From Candidatus Dormiibacter spiritus (GTDB lineage Bacteria; Chloroflexota; Dormibacteria; Dormibacterales; Dormibacteraceae), in contig QHBT01000032.1 in the NCBI GenBank assembly GCA_003244185.1, positions 1-64,000 on the forward strand: a DNA stretch of 64,000 nucleotides. Reading direction: 5' to 3'. A program made the position numbers and the translations under genes. The notes beneath the pieces are model-generated. The model was not told where the DNA came from, did no database searches, and worked only from the letters and a program-made list of their open reading frames with translations. Shown here piece by piece: positions 27,469 through 36,169 of the stretch (positions are counted from its first letter, which is position 1; each line of letters begins with the position of its first letter).

Positions 27469-28761
27469 GTGCAGGCTCTGGAGATCATCGGCCGCAAGCG
27501 GGACGGCCTGGAGCACACCCCGGAAGAGATCCAGGAGCTGCTCTCCGGCTACCTGGAGGGCGTGATCCCCGACTACCAGCTCGCGGCCTGGCTGATGGCC
27601 GTCTGCACGCGGGGTATGACGCGGGCCGAGACGTTGGCGCTGACCCAGGCGATGGTGGCGAGCGGCGAGAGCTTGGACCTCTCCTCCATCCCGGGCGTCA
27701 AGGTCGACAAGCACTCCACCGGCGGCGTGGGGGACAAGGTGACCCTGGTCTCCGGCCCGCTGGCCGCCGCCTGCGGGGTGCCGGTTCCCAAGCTGTCGGG
27801 CCGCGCCCTGGCCCACACCGGCGGCACCCTTGACAAGCTTGAGTCGGTCCCCGGGCTGAGCGTCGAGCTGGAGCCAGAGCAATTCCTGGCCCAGGTCCGC
27901 CAGATCGGTCTGGCCGTGGCAGCTCAATCGCCCCAGCTTGTGCCCGCCGACAAGGCGCTCTACGCGCTTCGCGACGTCACCGCCACAGTCCCCTCGATGC
28001 CGCTCATCGCCTCCAGCGTGATGTCGAAGAAGCTGGCCGCCGGCGCCGACGCCATAGTGCTGGACGTCAAGTGCGGCCGCGGCGCCTTCATGCCAGACGT
28101 CCAGAGCGCTGCGGCGCTGGCCGAGGAGATGGTCTGGCTCGGCGAGGCGGCCGGTCGCCGGGTGGTGGCGCTGGTCACCGACATGAACAACCCCCTGGGT
28201 CGGGCCGTCGGGAACGCGCTCGAGGTTCAGGAAGCGCTGGACGCGCTTCAGGGCGAGGGCGACGAAGAGCTGCTGCAGGTCTGCGTCAGCGTCGCGCGCG
28301 AGATGTGCCGGCTGGCAGGCGTCGAAGCTGATCCCGCTGCCGCGCTCAGAGATGGGAGCGGCCTCGAGCGCTTCCGGCGGCTGCTTGCCGCCCAGGGCGG
28401 CCGCCTCGAGGAAGGACTCCCGGTCGCGGCCTGCACGCTGCCGCTGTCCGCGCCCACCGAGGGGTACGTGGCCGCCATCGACGCTCTCCAAATCGGGCTG
28501 GGCTGCCTGCAGCTCGGCGCCGGTCGCCAGAAGAAAACTGACGTCATCGACCCTGGAGCCGGAATTCTGATCGAGGCACCGGTCGGCCACCACGTGCGGG
28601 CAGGCGAACCGCTGGCAATCGTGCACGCGCGCTCGGAGGAGCTGATCAGGGAGGTGGCGCCGCGGCTGGAGGCCGCCTGGCGCATCGTCAGCCAGGACGT
28701 CGTCCGACCGCGGCACATTCTGGCCAGGGTGGACCGCGAAGGCGTCGCCACCCTGTCGTAG
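27469..28761 (+). CDS. pyrimidine-nucleoside (thymidine) phosphorylase
   Basis: A 430-residue enzyme cleaving thymidine, deoxyuridine or uridine with phosphate to base and (deoxy)ribose-1-phosphate. Hallmarks: IIGRKRDG at the start, phosphate-binding KHSTGGVGDKVTL (~82-94), the family signature LSGRALAHTGGTLDKLES (~107-124) and the C-terminal domain beginning ~345 (PTEGYVAAIDALQIG). It starts at GTG. This is the first enzyme of the island; the product feeds DeoC after isomerisation. Symbol pdp or deoA depends on specificity, which the sequence does not settle. Confidence 0.95.
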   Translation: MQALEIIGRKRDGLEHTPEEIQELLSGYLEGVIPDYQLAAWLMAVCTRGMTRAETLALTQAMVASGESLDLSSIPGVKVDKHSTGGVGDKVTLVSGPLAAACGVPVPKLSGRALAHTGGTLDKLESVPGLSVELEPEQFLAQVRQIGLAVAAQSPQLVPADKALYALRDVTATVPSMPLIASSVMSKKLAAGADAIVLDVKCGRGAFMPDVQSAAALAEEMVWLGEAAGRRVVALVTDMNNPLGRAVGNALEVQEALDALQGEGDEELLQVCVSVAREMCRLAGVEADPAAALRDGSGLERFRRLLAAQGGRLEEGLPVAACTLPLSAPTEGYVAAIDALQIGLGCLQLGAGRQKKTDVIDPGAGILIEAPVGHHVRAGEPLAIVHARSEELIREVAPRLEAAWRIVSQDVVRPRHILARVDREGVATLS

Positions 28762-28772
28762 GCGGGCTGGAG

Positions 28773-29585
28773 TCAGACTCCTATCGGGTGCCAGACAGTC
28801 TTGAATTCCATCAGGTCCAGCGCCGCGTGCGGACTCAGCGCCTCAGCGCCAGGTCCGGACTGGACCACGCGCTTGAGATTTCCGGCAGCGGCCTCTTGCA
28901 CCTGCGCCAGCTGCGCGGCCGTGCAACCAGCCGCGTCGATGGCGTTCACGTCCATGTGTGCCGCGAGCCAGGGCAGCAGCTCCTGGCGCTTCCCGCTCAG
29001 CACGTTCACCACGCCGGGCGGCAAGTCGCTGGTGGCGAGCACCTCGCCCAGGGTGAGAGCAGCCAGCGGCGCCCGCTCCGAAGCCAGCGCGACCACTGTG
29101 TTCCCGCCGCACAGCGCCGGGGCCAGCCGCCTCACCAAACCCAGCAGCGCAGGCTCCTCTGGCGCCACCACCCCCACCACACCTGTCGGTTCGGGCAGCG
29201 TGAAGTTGAAGTAGGGACCCGCCACCGGGTTGACGGTCCCCGCGAACTGATGCAGCTTGTCAGTCCAGCCCGCGTACCAGACCCACGTCTCGACAGCAGC
29301 GTCGACCTGGCCCCCGGCGGGCCTGCCGCCGCCCAGCAGGTCCCTGAACTCGGCCCGGCGCCCATCCAGCATCTCGGCCGCCCGGTACAGCACCTGGCCC
29401 CGGTTCATCGCCGTGCGGCGAGACCACCCGGGAAACGCCCCGCGCGCCGCCTTGACCATGTCGCGCAGATCCTTGCGCGACCCTCTCGGCACGTTGTGGG
29501 GTCCATCCGGCTGATAGGTCCGACCGGATTCCGAGCGGACGAACTCGCCTGCCGCGAAGAGCTTGTAGGTCTTTCTCACGTCCAT
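28773..29585 (-). CDS. truncated aldehyde dehydrogenase-family protein lacking the catalytic domain
   Basis: A 270-residue protein covering only the N-terminal/NAD-binding part of the ALDH fold (YKLFAAGEFVRSESGRTYQP, then PTGVVGVVAPEEPALLGLVRRLAPALCGGNTVV). It ends soon after the second Rossmann half, with no catalytic Cys (GQxC motif) and no ELGGK glutamate. Its start codon shares one base with the stop of the full-length ALDH (TGATG), so the two are translationally coupled. The pair resembles the catalytic and inactive halves of ALDH16 enzymes encoded as separate subunits. A structural or substrate-channelling partner is the most likely role. Confidence 0.82.
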   Translation of the reverse strand: MDVRKTYKLFAAGEFVRSESGRTYQPDGPHNVPRGSRKDLRDMVKAARGAFPGWSRRTAMNRGQVLYRAAEMLDGRRAEFRDLLGGGRPAGGQVDAAVETWVWYAGWTDKLHQFAGTVNPVAGPYFNFTLPEPTGVVGVVAPEEPALLGLVRRLAPALCGGNTVVALASERAPLAALTLGEVLATSDLPPGVVNVLSGKRQELLPWLAAHMDVNAIDAAGCTAAQLAQVQEAAAGNLKRVVQSGPGAEALSPHAALDLMEFKTVWHPIGV

Positions 29586-31060
29586 CAGTCCAGCTCCACG
29601 TACGCCGCCAGTCCGTGCAGACCCCCCTCGCGGCCGAAGCCTGACTCCTTGTAGCCGCCGAAGGGTGAGGTGGGGTCGAAGCGGTTGAAGGTGTTGGCCC
29701 AGACCACCCCCGCCCGCATCCGCTCGGCCAGCCAGAGGATGCGCGAGCCCTTGTCGGTCCAGACGCCGGCGGAAAGGCCGTAGGGCGTGTTGTTCGCCTT
29801 CTCCACCGCCTCGTCAGGCGTCCGAAAGGTCAGCACCGAGAGGACGGGGCCGAAGATCTCCTCGCGCGCGATCCGATAGGACTGGGCGACGTTGGTGAAG
29901 ATGGTGGGTCGGAACCAGTAGCCGCGCTCCGGCAGGTCGCAAGCGGGCTGATAGATCTCAGCCCCCTCTTCGATGCCTGAGTTGACCAGGCCCTCGATCT
30001 TCTCCAGCTGCGCTCTGGAGTTGATGGCGCCCACGTCTGTGTTCTTGTCCAGCGGGTCGCCCACCCTGAGCGTCCCCAGCCGGCTCTTGAGCTTGGCCAG
30101 CAGCGGTTCCAGGATCGACTCCTGAACCAGCAGCCGCGAGCCCGCGCAGCAGACGTGGCCCTGGTTGAAGTAGATCCCATTCACGATGCCCTCGATCGCC
30201 TGGTCCAGGGGAGCGTCCTCGAACACTATGTTGGCCGCCTTGCCACCCAGCTCCAGGGTCAGGTGCTTGCCGCTGCCGGCGGTGGCTCGCTGGATCTCCT
30301 TGCCGACCTCGGTCGACCCCGTGAAGGCCACCTTTCGGACATCCGGGTGACCGACCAGAGAGGCCCCCGTGCTGCCGGCGCCTGTCAGTATGTTGACCAC
30401 GCCCGGTGGCAGGTCCGCCTGCTGGCAGATGTCGGCGAAGGCGAGGGCTGAGAGCGGCGTCGTCTCGGCCGGCTTCAGCACCACAGTGTTTCCCGCCGCC
30501 AGCGCCGGTGCGATCTTCCAGGCCAGCATCAGGAGCGGGAAGTTCCAGGGGATGACCTGGCCTGCCACCCCGAGCGGGCGGGGCCGCCGGTTGGGGAACG
30601 CCCATTCCAGCTTGTCAGCCCAGCCGGCGTAGTAGAAGAAGTGGGCAGCCGCCAGGGGAACGTCCACGTCGCGCGACTCCTTGATCGGCTTGCCGCCATC
30701 CATAGTCTCCAGCACCGCCAGCTCTCGCGCCCGCTCCTGCATGAGCCGCGAGAGCCTGAAGATGTGGCGCGCTCGCTTGGCGCCCGAGAGGCGTGACCAG
30801 GAGCGGAAGGCGTCGGCCGCGGCGGTGACCGCGCGGTCGACGTCCGCGTCGTCTGCCTCAGCGACCTCGGAGAGCGTCTGCCCGGTGGCGGGATTGACTG
30901 TGGCAAACCGACGCCGGGAGTGTGGCTCGACGAACCTGCCGCCGATGAAGAGCGAGTAGGAGTCGGCGATCTTCAGGTGGTCGGTTGCCTCGGGGGCGGC
31001 GGCGTACTCGAAGCGCCGCTCGCGCATCTCTGTGCTCGGTCGTTTGGCGATGGCCATCAA
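29585..31060 (-). CDS. aldehyde dehydrogenase, catalytic subunit
   Basis: A 491-residue NAD(P)-dependent ALDH with the complete active site: PWNFPLLMLAWKIAPALAAGN (171-191), LKPAE (195-199), FTGSTEVG (246-253), ELGGK with general base E270, and NQGHVCCAG with the nucleophile C304. Placed directly after deoC (4-nt ATGA overlap) and before the truncated ALDH, it most likely oxidises the acetaldehyde released by DeoC to acetate. ALDH specificity cannot be read from sequence, so this rests on context. Confidence 0.93.
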   Translation of the reverse strand: MMAIAKRPSTEMRERRFEYAAAPEATDHLKIADSYSLFIGGRFVEPHSRRRFATVNPATGQTLSEVAEADDADVDRAVTAAADAFRSWSRLSGAKRARHIFRLSRLMQERARELAVLETMDGGKPIKESRDVDVPLAAAHFFYYAGWADKLEWAFPNRRPRPLGVAGQVIPWNFPLLMLAWKIAPALAAGNTVVLKPAETTPLSALAFADICQQADLPPGVVNILTGAGSTGASLVGHPDVRKVAFTGSTEVGKEIQRATAGSGKHLTLELGGKAANIVFEDAPLDQAIEGIVNGIYFNQGHVCCAGSRLLVQESILEPLLAKLKSRLGTLRVGDPLDKNTDVGAINSRAQLEKIEGLVNSGIEEGAEIYQPACDLPERGYWFRPTIFTNVAQSYRIAREEIFGPVLSVLTFRTPDEAVEKANNTPYGLSAGVWTDKGSRILWLAERMRAGVVWANTFNRFDPTSPFGGYKESGFGREGGLHGLAAYVELD

Positions 31061-31980
31061 TCGACGCTGAAGTAGTCAGCGCCCTGGTAGGCGCCGCTGC
31101 GCTCCTTTTGGATCTGCATCAGGATGTCGTTCAGGAGGCTAGAGGCGCCCAGCCGGAAGCGCTCGGGCGTCATCCAGTCGGGGCCGAGCGTCTCGTAGAG
31201 GACCACCAGGTAGGCGATCGCCTGCTTCGAGGTCCGGATGCCGCCGGCCGGCTTGAACCCTATCTGCTTACCTGTCTCCCGGCTGAAATCGCGGATGCAC
31301 TCCATCATCACCACGCTCACCGGCAGGGTGGCGGCCGGCGTGATCTTGCCGGTCGAGGTCTTGATGAAGTCAGCCCCCGCCGCCATGGCCAGGATCGAGG
31401 CCCGGCGCACGTTGTCGTAGGTGCCGAGCTCGCCGGTCTCCAGGATCACCTTCAGAGGGGTCGAGCCACACGCTTCCTTCACGCTGCCGATCTCGTCGTA
31501 CACCCTCTGGTAGTCGCCCGAGAGGAAGGCGCCGCGGTCGATCACCATGTCGATCTCGTCAGCTCCGGCAGCCAGCGCCTCGCGCGTCTCCGCGACCTTG
31601 ATCGAGGTGAAGCTCTGGCCGGAGGGAAATGCCGTGGCAACCGAGGCCACCCTGACTCCACTCCCGCGCAGGTGCGCAACTGCAGTGGCGACCAGGCTGG
31701 GATAGACGCAGATGGCGGCCACCGACGGGATGCTGGCGTCGCCCGGCTGGGGCCGCACGCCCTTGGCGCAGAGAGCGGTCACCTTGCCCGGGGTGTCGGC
31801 GCCCTCCAGCGTCGTCAGGTCGATGCAGCGGATGGCCAGGTCAAGGGCCCAGAGTTTCGAGGCCTTCTTGATCGACCGCTTGGCGAGGGCGGCCGCCCGC
31901 TCCTCCACACCCACCTGGTCGACGCTGCGCACCCCGCGCATAAGTGAGCCGAGGTGGGTGAGAGACATCGCCGTAGCCAT
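31057..31980 (-). CDS. deoC: deoxyribose-phosphate aldolase
   Basis: An ~307-residue class I aldolase cleaving 2-deoxyribose-5-phosphate to glyceraldehyde-3-phosphate and acetaldehyde. The TIM-barrel motifs are clear: IDLTTLEGADT, AAICVYPSLV, VASVATAFPSG, EIDMVIDRGAFLSGD, LKVILETGEL and FIKTSTGK, whose Lys207 forms the Schiff base, then GIRTSKQA. The frame is open to 32079, but the ATG at 31980 (or 31968) matches family length. It is the first gene of a three-gene operon with the two ALDH genes and is divergent from the NCS1 permease (94 bp between starts). Confidence 0.95.
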   Translation of the reverse strand: MATAMSLTHLGSLMRGVRSVDQVGVEERAAALAKRSIKKASKLWALDLAIRCIDLTTLEGADTPGKVTALCAKGVRPQPGDASIPSVAAICVYPSLVATAVAHLRGSGVRVASVATAFPSGQSFTSIKVAETREALAAGADEIDMVIDRGAFLSGDYQRVYDEIGSVKEACGSTPLKVILETGELGTYDNVRRASILAMAAGADFIKTSTGKITPAATLPVSVVMMECIRDFSRETGKQIGFKPAGGIRTSKQAIAYLVVLYETLGPDWMTPERFRLGASSLLNDILMQIQKERSGAYQGADYFSVD

Positions 31981-32074
31981 GGCAGGGACAACGTATTGTG
32001 CCTCTTCTCCGGCGGCCCATGATGGTGGATGTCGCCCGAGCGGCGGCCAGTGGCTAGCAAAGATTGGGAGGACA

Positions 32075-33574
32075 GGCATGGCAACTGAGCTCGAGGTCCC
32101 CGCCGGGACCGCACTTCAGGTCGAGCAGAACGGCATCAACGTCATCGAGGAGCGAGAGCGCAAGGGACGCCCGTTCGACCTTTTCTGGCCCTGGTGCGCC
32201 GCCAATATCTCAGTGCTGGGAATCAGTTACGGGTCGTTCCTGCTAGGCTTCGGCGTGTCGTTCTGGCAGGCCACTGTGGCGGGGGTGGTGGGCACGGCGC
32301 TGTCCTTCCTGCTCGTCGGTTACATCTCGCTGGCGGGCAAGCGCGGCTCCGCGCCGACCATGGTGCTCAGCCGGGCGACCTACGGCGTGCGCGGCGGAGC
32401 CCTGCCGGCGACACTCTCCTACATCCTGCTGGTCGGCTGGGAGACAGTGCTCGTCTCCCTCGCCACACTGGCGACGGCGACTGTCTTCGGGCGGCTCGGC
32501 GTGGGAGGTGGCAATACGACCAAGATCGTCGCCTTCGTGGTGGTTGCCGCGGTGGTGGTCGCCGCGGGGATCTTCGGCTTCGAGCTGATCATGCGCCTGC
32601 AGACGGTGCTGACCGTCGGCCTCGCCATTCTCACGGTCGGCTACGTGGCGCTCACCTTCCAGCACATCCACCTGGACAAGGTGGCCGCGCTGCCAGGTGG
32701 ATCCTGGCAGGCGGTCCTGGGAGCGCTGATCTTCGCGGCCACCGGCTTCGGGCTCGGCTGGGTCAACAGTGGCGGTGACTACTCGCGCTACCTCCCACGC
32801 ACATCGTCGAGCCGGGGGGTTGTGGGCTGGACGACGTTCGGGGCCAGCGTGGCGCCAGTCATCCTGATAGTTCTCGGCCTGCTGCTGGCGGGCTCTGACG
32901 CAAAGCTCAACCAGGCAATCGGGAGCGACCCCATCGGCGCTCTGACAGCCCTGCTGCCGACCTGGTACCTGATCCCCTTCGCCGTCGTGGCGATCGGCGG
33001 CCTCATCGCCGGCGCGGCGCTGGACATTTACTCGTCAGGCCTCGCCCTGCTCACGCTTGGGCTGCGGGTTCCCCGCTGGGTCGCGGCGGCCATCGACGGC
33101 GTGATCATGATCCTGGGCACCATTTACGTCGTCTGGTTCGCGAGCAGCTTCATAGGTCCCTTCCAGGGTTTTCTGATCACGCTGGGCGTCCCGATCTCCG
33201 CCTGGTGTGGAGTCTTCCTGGCCGACCTGCTTTCGCGCCGGACCGACTACGCCGATGCGGAGCTGTACCGGGTGGGCGGCCGCTATGGCGCCGTCAACCC
33301 TGTCGCGATCGGCGTCACGGTGATGGCGACGCTGCTCGGTTGGGGCCTTGTCACCAACACCTTTGCCAGCGCTCTCGCCTGGCAGGGCTATCTGCTCGAG
33401 CCGCTGCACCTCGGGCCGAAGCTCAACGGGCAATGGTCCTCCGCCAACCTGGGCGTCCTGGTTGCCATCGCCGTCGGCTTCGCCGGCCAGTCCCTGCTGG
33501 GCCGCTCGCGGCTGCGAGCCCAGGATTTCGGCCGCCCGCCCGGAGGTGTTTGGGCTGGATCCGAAGACCGCTGA
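32075..33574 (+). CDS. NCS1-family nucleobase/nucleoside permease
   Basis: A 499-residue, twelve-helix cation symporter of the cytosine/purine/allantoin type. The N-terminal PFDLFWPWCAANISVLGISYGSFLLGFGVSFWQA and GSAPTMVLSRATYGVRGGALPATLSYILLVGWE segments are characteristic of the CodB-like branch, where these helices bind base and sodium/proton. The start at 32075 has GGGAGGA 7 nt upstream. Its context (divergent from deoC) suggests uptake of bases or nucleosides, complementing the ABC importer further right. Confidence 0.92.
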   Translation, partial: GMATELEVPAGTALQVEQNGINVIEERERKGRPFDLFWPWCAANISVLGISYGSFLLGFGVSFWQATVAGVVGTALSFLLVGYISLAGKRGSAPTMVLSRATYGVRGGALPATLSYILLVGWETVLVSLATLATATVFGRLGVGGGNTTKIVAFVVVAAVVVAAGIFGFELIMRLQTVLTVGLAILTVGYVALTFQHIHLDKVAALPGGSWQAVLGALIFAATGFGLGWVNSGGDYSRYLPRTSSSRGVVGWTTFGASVAPVILIVLGLLLAGSDAKLNQAIGSDPIGALTALLPTWYLIPFAVVAIGGLIAGAALDIYSSGLALLTLGLRVPRWVAAAIDGVIMILGTIYVVWFASSFIGPFQGFLITLGVPISAWCGVFLADLLSRRTDYADAELYRVGGRYGAVNPVAIGVTVMATLLGWGLVTNTFASALAWQGYLLEPLHLGPKLNGQWSSANLGVLVAIAVGFAGQSLLGRSRLRAQDFGRPPGGVWAGSEDR

Positions 33575-34321
33575 AGTCAGAAGCCTCGGGGTGGGCGCCC
33601 TGGGGTTCCACGCGAGTGATCTCGCCGGAGATGGACGCACGCTGTAAGCGCAGACGAAGTCCCCCGCCATCTTGTGCCGGATTCTCTCGATCTCCGCATC
33701 GGGCATGGCCTCGCGCAGAAACGCGAGTTCGCTGCTGCAAGCCGCGCCGTAACGAATGGCCACATCCAGGATGGCGCAGTTGTGCTCGACGATCCGCCAG
33801 CCATCGTCGCCGACTTTCTCACAGTCGGCCAGATAGCCGTCCTCTTGTAGGATCCTGGCCAGCTCTCGAACCCGCTGGTCGAAAGCGCGACCTTGGAGCC
33901 GGCTCTTCGCCCGCTCAGCCCGATCGCGGCCTCGGCTCTCGAAGGCGTGCTCGACCAGTGCCGGCTCGGCCTGCTCGATGAACCCGAGCAGCTGGTTCGC
34001 GAGCTGCCCGTAACGCTTGGGCCAGAGCGTCTCCGCAGCGGGCGTCAGGCAGTACCATCGCCGGGGTCGGCCCCGGCCGGCGCGCTCGTCGCGATGGGCG
34101 ATCAAGCCCTCTTCGTTCAAGGCAGCTAGATGCTGGCGCACGCCACCGATTGTCACGCCCAGGGCCGCCGCGATCTGCTTCACGCCTGCCTCGCCCGCTG
34201 TCTTTATGAACTCCACCACCGCGCGGCGGCCGGCAGACATGGCGTCCAGGGCGACAGTCGCGCCAGCAGTTTCCGCGGGAGCCAGCTCAACCGGCTCGGA
34301 AGGCCGGCGGCTCGAGTTCAT
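33035..34321 (-). CDS. winged-HTH transcriptional regulator (DeoR/SufR-like) with no proper stop
   Basis: From the ATG at 34321, residues ~20-90 form a winged helix (RAVVEFIKTAGEAGVKQIAAALGVTIGGVRQHLAALNEEGLIAHRDE followed by GRGRPRRWYCLTPAAETLWPK), then a helical effector domain ending in DVAIRYGAACSSELAFLREAMPDAEIERIRHKMAGDFVCAYSV, with several Cys/His reminiscent of Fe-S sensing SufR relatives. Family sequence ends near 33630. The frame then runs on without a stop to 33035, antisense to the NCS1 permease for 540 nt, which is unlikely to be genuine. A shifted frame stops at 33577, just beyond the permease. Its ATG overlaps the stop of the QueA-like gene by 4 nt. It probably controls the nucleoside genes or its own operon. 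Confidence 0.65.
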   Translation of the reverse strand: MNSSRRPSEPVELAPAETAGATVALDAMSAGRRAVVEFIKTAGEAGVKQIAAALGVTIGGVRQHLAALNEEGLIAHRDERAGRGRPRRWYCLTPAAETLWPKRYGQLANQLLGFIEQAEPALVEHAFESRGRDRAERAKSRLQGRAFDQRVRELARILQEDGYLADCEKVGDDGWRIVEHNCAILDVAIRYGAACSSELAFLREAMPDAEIERIRHKMAGDFVCAYSVRPSPARSLAWNPRAPTPRLLTSAVFGSSPNTSGRAAEILGSQPRAAQQGLAGEADGDGNQDAQVGGGPLPVELRPEVQRLEQIALPGESAGKGVGDKAPTEQRRHHRDADRDRVDGAIAAAHPVQLRIGVVGPARKQVGQEDSTPGGDRDAQRDQKTLEGTYEAAREPDDVNGAQDHDHAVDGRRDPAGNPQPKREQGEA

Positions 34322-35385
34322 GGCAGTAGGAGGTGGCTGTCGCCGAATTCGTGCCAAAGGTATCCCCGGTCGAGCGCTGCGCGGTACGACGTTTCCAAGA
34401 GCTCGCTCCCGACGAATGCCTCCAACACGGCAAGGTGTGACGCCCGCGGCTCATGCCAGCCGGTGAGAAGCCCGTCGACTGCCGTCATCGCGTGGTGGGC
34501 CCCGATCACCAGCTCCGTCCAGCCGTCCGCCGGTAGGACCAGGCCCGGCGCAAGTGCCGCGCTCTCGAGGGCACGCACCACAGTCGTGCCGACCGCGACC
34601 ACGCGACCGCCCAGCCGCCTGGTGGCGTTCACGCGTTCCGCCGTCGCCGCGGGAACCAGAAAGCGCTCATCTGCCGGCGGTTCGTGGGCTTCCATCGACG
34701 ACACGCCGCAGTGGAGCAGGAGTGGTGCGATGGCGACTCCGCGGGCAACCAGCGCCGTGACGAGTTCGCAGGTGAAGGGCCGGCCGGCAGACGGCATCTC
34801 GGCACTGCCGGGCTCGGTCGCGAACACTGTCTGGTGGGCGGCGAGCGGCCGATCTCTATCCACGTGGCCATAGCGGATCGGTGCGCCGTACCGGTTCAGG
34901 AACATGGTGGGCGACGAGGGCAGATCGAGCTCCGCCAGCCAGAGTCGAACCTTCTGGCCGGGATCGATCCCCTGCGCCGTGGGTCGAAGCAACCTCGCGG
35001 TCGCTCCCTCGGGCAGGATCAGGGTGGTCTCCGGGGCCGCGTCCAGCCACGGCGAGTTGCGGCCGTCCCGATCCCGGTGCCGAAGCTCGACGACCCAGGT
35101 TCCGTCCCCACGCGGGCTGGAGAGATGAAGCAGGGCTGCCTCGCCCCCAACCTCGGCCGACAATGCGGCGGGAATGGTCGCCGACCGGTTGACCACCAAC
35201 AGGTCGCCGGCGCTCAAGAGGTCCGGCAGATCAGTGAAGCGACCGTGCTCGATTCGCCCCGCCGCTCGGTGGGTTACCAGCAGGCGGACGTCATCCCGGC
35301 CCCGGCCTCGCTCCTCCGGCGGAGTCGCGGCCTCCAGCCTGGCCGGCAGCTCGAAGTCCAGCAGCGCTGGCGCTAAGGCAGTCAT
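34318..35385 (-). CDS. QueA-like S-adenosylmethionine:tRNA ribosyltransferase-isomerase
   Basis: 355 residues from the ATG at 35385, which shares ATGA with the preceding SDR stop. QueA-family motifs are visible: LLDFELPARLEAATPPEERGRGRDDVRLLV (usual FDYxLP...IAxxP), the GDLLVVNRSATIPA segment (QueA GDxLVxNxT+VxPARL), RYGAPIRYGHVD (QueA GTPIRYxY) and VGTTVVRALESA. QueA transfers a ribosyl group from SAM to make epoxyqueuosine in tRNA. No other queuosine gene is near, and the family is diverged, so it may use SAM ribose for another acceptor. It is the middle gene of SDR / QueA-like / regulator. Confidence 0.8.
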   Translation of the reverse strand: MTALAPALLDFELPARLEAATPPEERGRGRDDVRLLVTHRAAGRIEHGRFTDLPDLLSAGDLLVVNRSATIPAALSAEVGGEAALLHLSSPRGDGTWVVELRHRDRDGRNSPWLDAAPETTLILPEGATARLLRPTAQGIDPGQKVRLWLAELDLPSSPTMFLNRYGAPIRYGHVDRDRPLAAHQTVFATEPGSAEMPSAGRPFTCELVTALVARGVAIAPLLLHCGVSSMEAHEPPADERFLVPAATAERVNATRRLGGRVVAVGTTVVRALESAALAPGLVLPADGWTELVIGAHHAMTAVDGLLTGWHEPRASHLAVLEAFVGSELLETSYRAALDRGYLWHEFGDSHLLLP

Positions 35386-36101
35386 GGCGCTGGAGTGCGG
35401 GAGTGGAGGTCGGCCGCGCGCAGCCTGCCGCCGGGACGGTCGGACTGGATCAGCCCCAAGATCGCCGGTACCACCGAGTCCGGCTCCGGCCGATCGGAGA
35501 TGTCCTCCCCCGGGAAAGCCTCCTGGTGCATCTGAGTCCGCAGATCCCCAGGGTCCAGCGCCCAGACGCGCAGCGCTGGCTCCTCGACAGCCAGCACTGC
35601 GGCGATGTGGTCGACCGCCGCCTTGGCCGCGCCGTAGCCTCCCCAACCCGGGTATGCCTCGATGGCGGCATCCGAGCTGACCAGAATCACGCGGCCACCC
35701 GTGGGGGTGGCACGGAGGAGGTCGATGGTTTCCTGGATGAGTCCCAAGGCGGCGACCGGGTAGACCTCGAACAACTGGCGCAGGCCCTCGAGTGGAAAGT
35801 GGGCGAGAGGCGGCAGCGGGCTGGGCCCGAGGCTGCCCGCGTTGTTGATCAGCAGGTCCAGGCGGCCCAGGGCGTAGGCCGCGCTGGCCAGCTCCGTTCG
35901 GTGTCGCGCCTCGGTGACGTCGCCCGGGATGGCAACCAGCTGCGCTCCCGGCGGCTGCAGGAGGCGCATCTCCTGCCCGGCACTGTTTAGAGCTTCCTCG
36001 TTCCGACCGTCGATGACCAGAGACCAGCCCTGGCGGGCAAGACCGAGAGCGAGAGCGCGGCCCAGTCCGCGCGAGGCTCCGGTGACAAGTCCGACGCTCA
36101 T
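35382..36101 (-). CDS. SDR family oxidoreductase
   Basis: A 239-residue classical SDR with VTGASRGLGRAL at residues 6-17, a following VIDGRNEEAL strand, NNAGSLG, the catalytic Ser (VILVSSDAA) and Tyr-Lys pair in GGYGAAKAAVDHI. It leads the operon, overlapping the QueA-like gene by 4 nt. An A+T-rich region with an inverted repeat lies ~40 bp upstream. The substrate is unknown; coupling to QueA-like enzymes suggests both act on one SAM- or nucleoside-derived compound, which is inference. Confidence 0.88.
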   Translation of the reverse strand: MSVGLVTGASRGLGRALALGLARQGWSLVIDGRNEEALNSAGQEMRLLQPPGAQLVAIPGDVTEARHRTELASAAYALGRLDLLINNAGSLGPSPLPPLAHFPLEGLRQLFEVYPVAALGLIQETIDLLRATPTGGRVILVSSDAAIEAYPGWGGYGAAKAAVDHIAAVLAVEEPALRVWALDPGDLRTQMHQEAFPGEDISDRPEPDSVVPAILGLIQSDRPGGRLRAADLHSRTPAP

Positions 36102-36137
36102 CGATCCTCCTAACTTGCCGCCCTGAGGACAGCTACT

Positions 36138-36169
36138 CGAATAAACATAGCATTGACTGAGTCTATTCG
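36138..36169. promoter_or_regulatory. candidate operator upstream of the SDR / QueA-like / regulator operon
   Basis: CGAATA (36138-36143) and TATTCG (36164-36169) form an inverted repeat in one of the few A+T-rich patches of the window, between the divergent SDR operon and the uridine phosphorylase gene. TTGACT at 36153-36158 lies inside it. It could bind the regulator encoded at the end of the SDR operon. Confidence 0.35.

Noticed and set aside
27454-28716. 420-residue minus-strand frame
   Set aside because: Entirely antisense to pyrimidine-nucleoside phosphorylase, which has all family motifs.
31712-32074. 121-residue N-terminal extension of the NCS1 permease
   Set aside because: It is antisense to deoC and has no transporter features; the ATG at 32075 has a good ribosome site.
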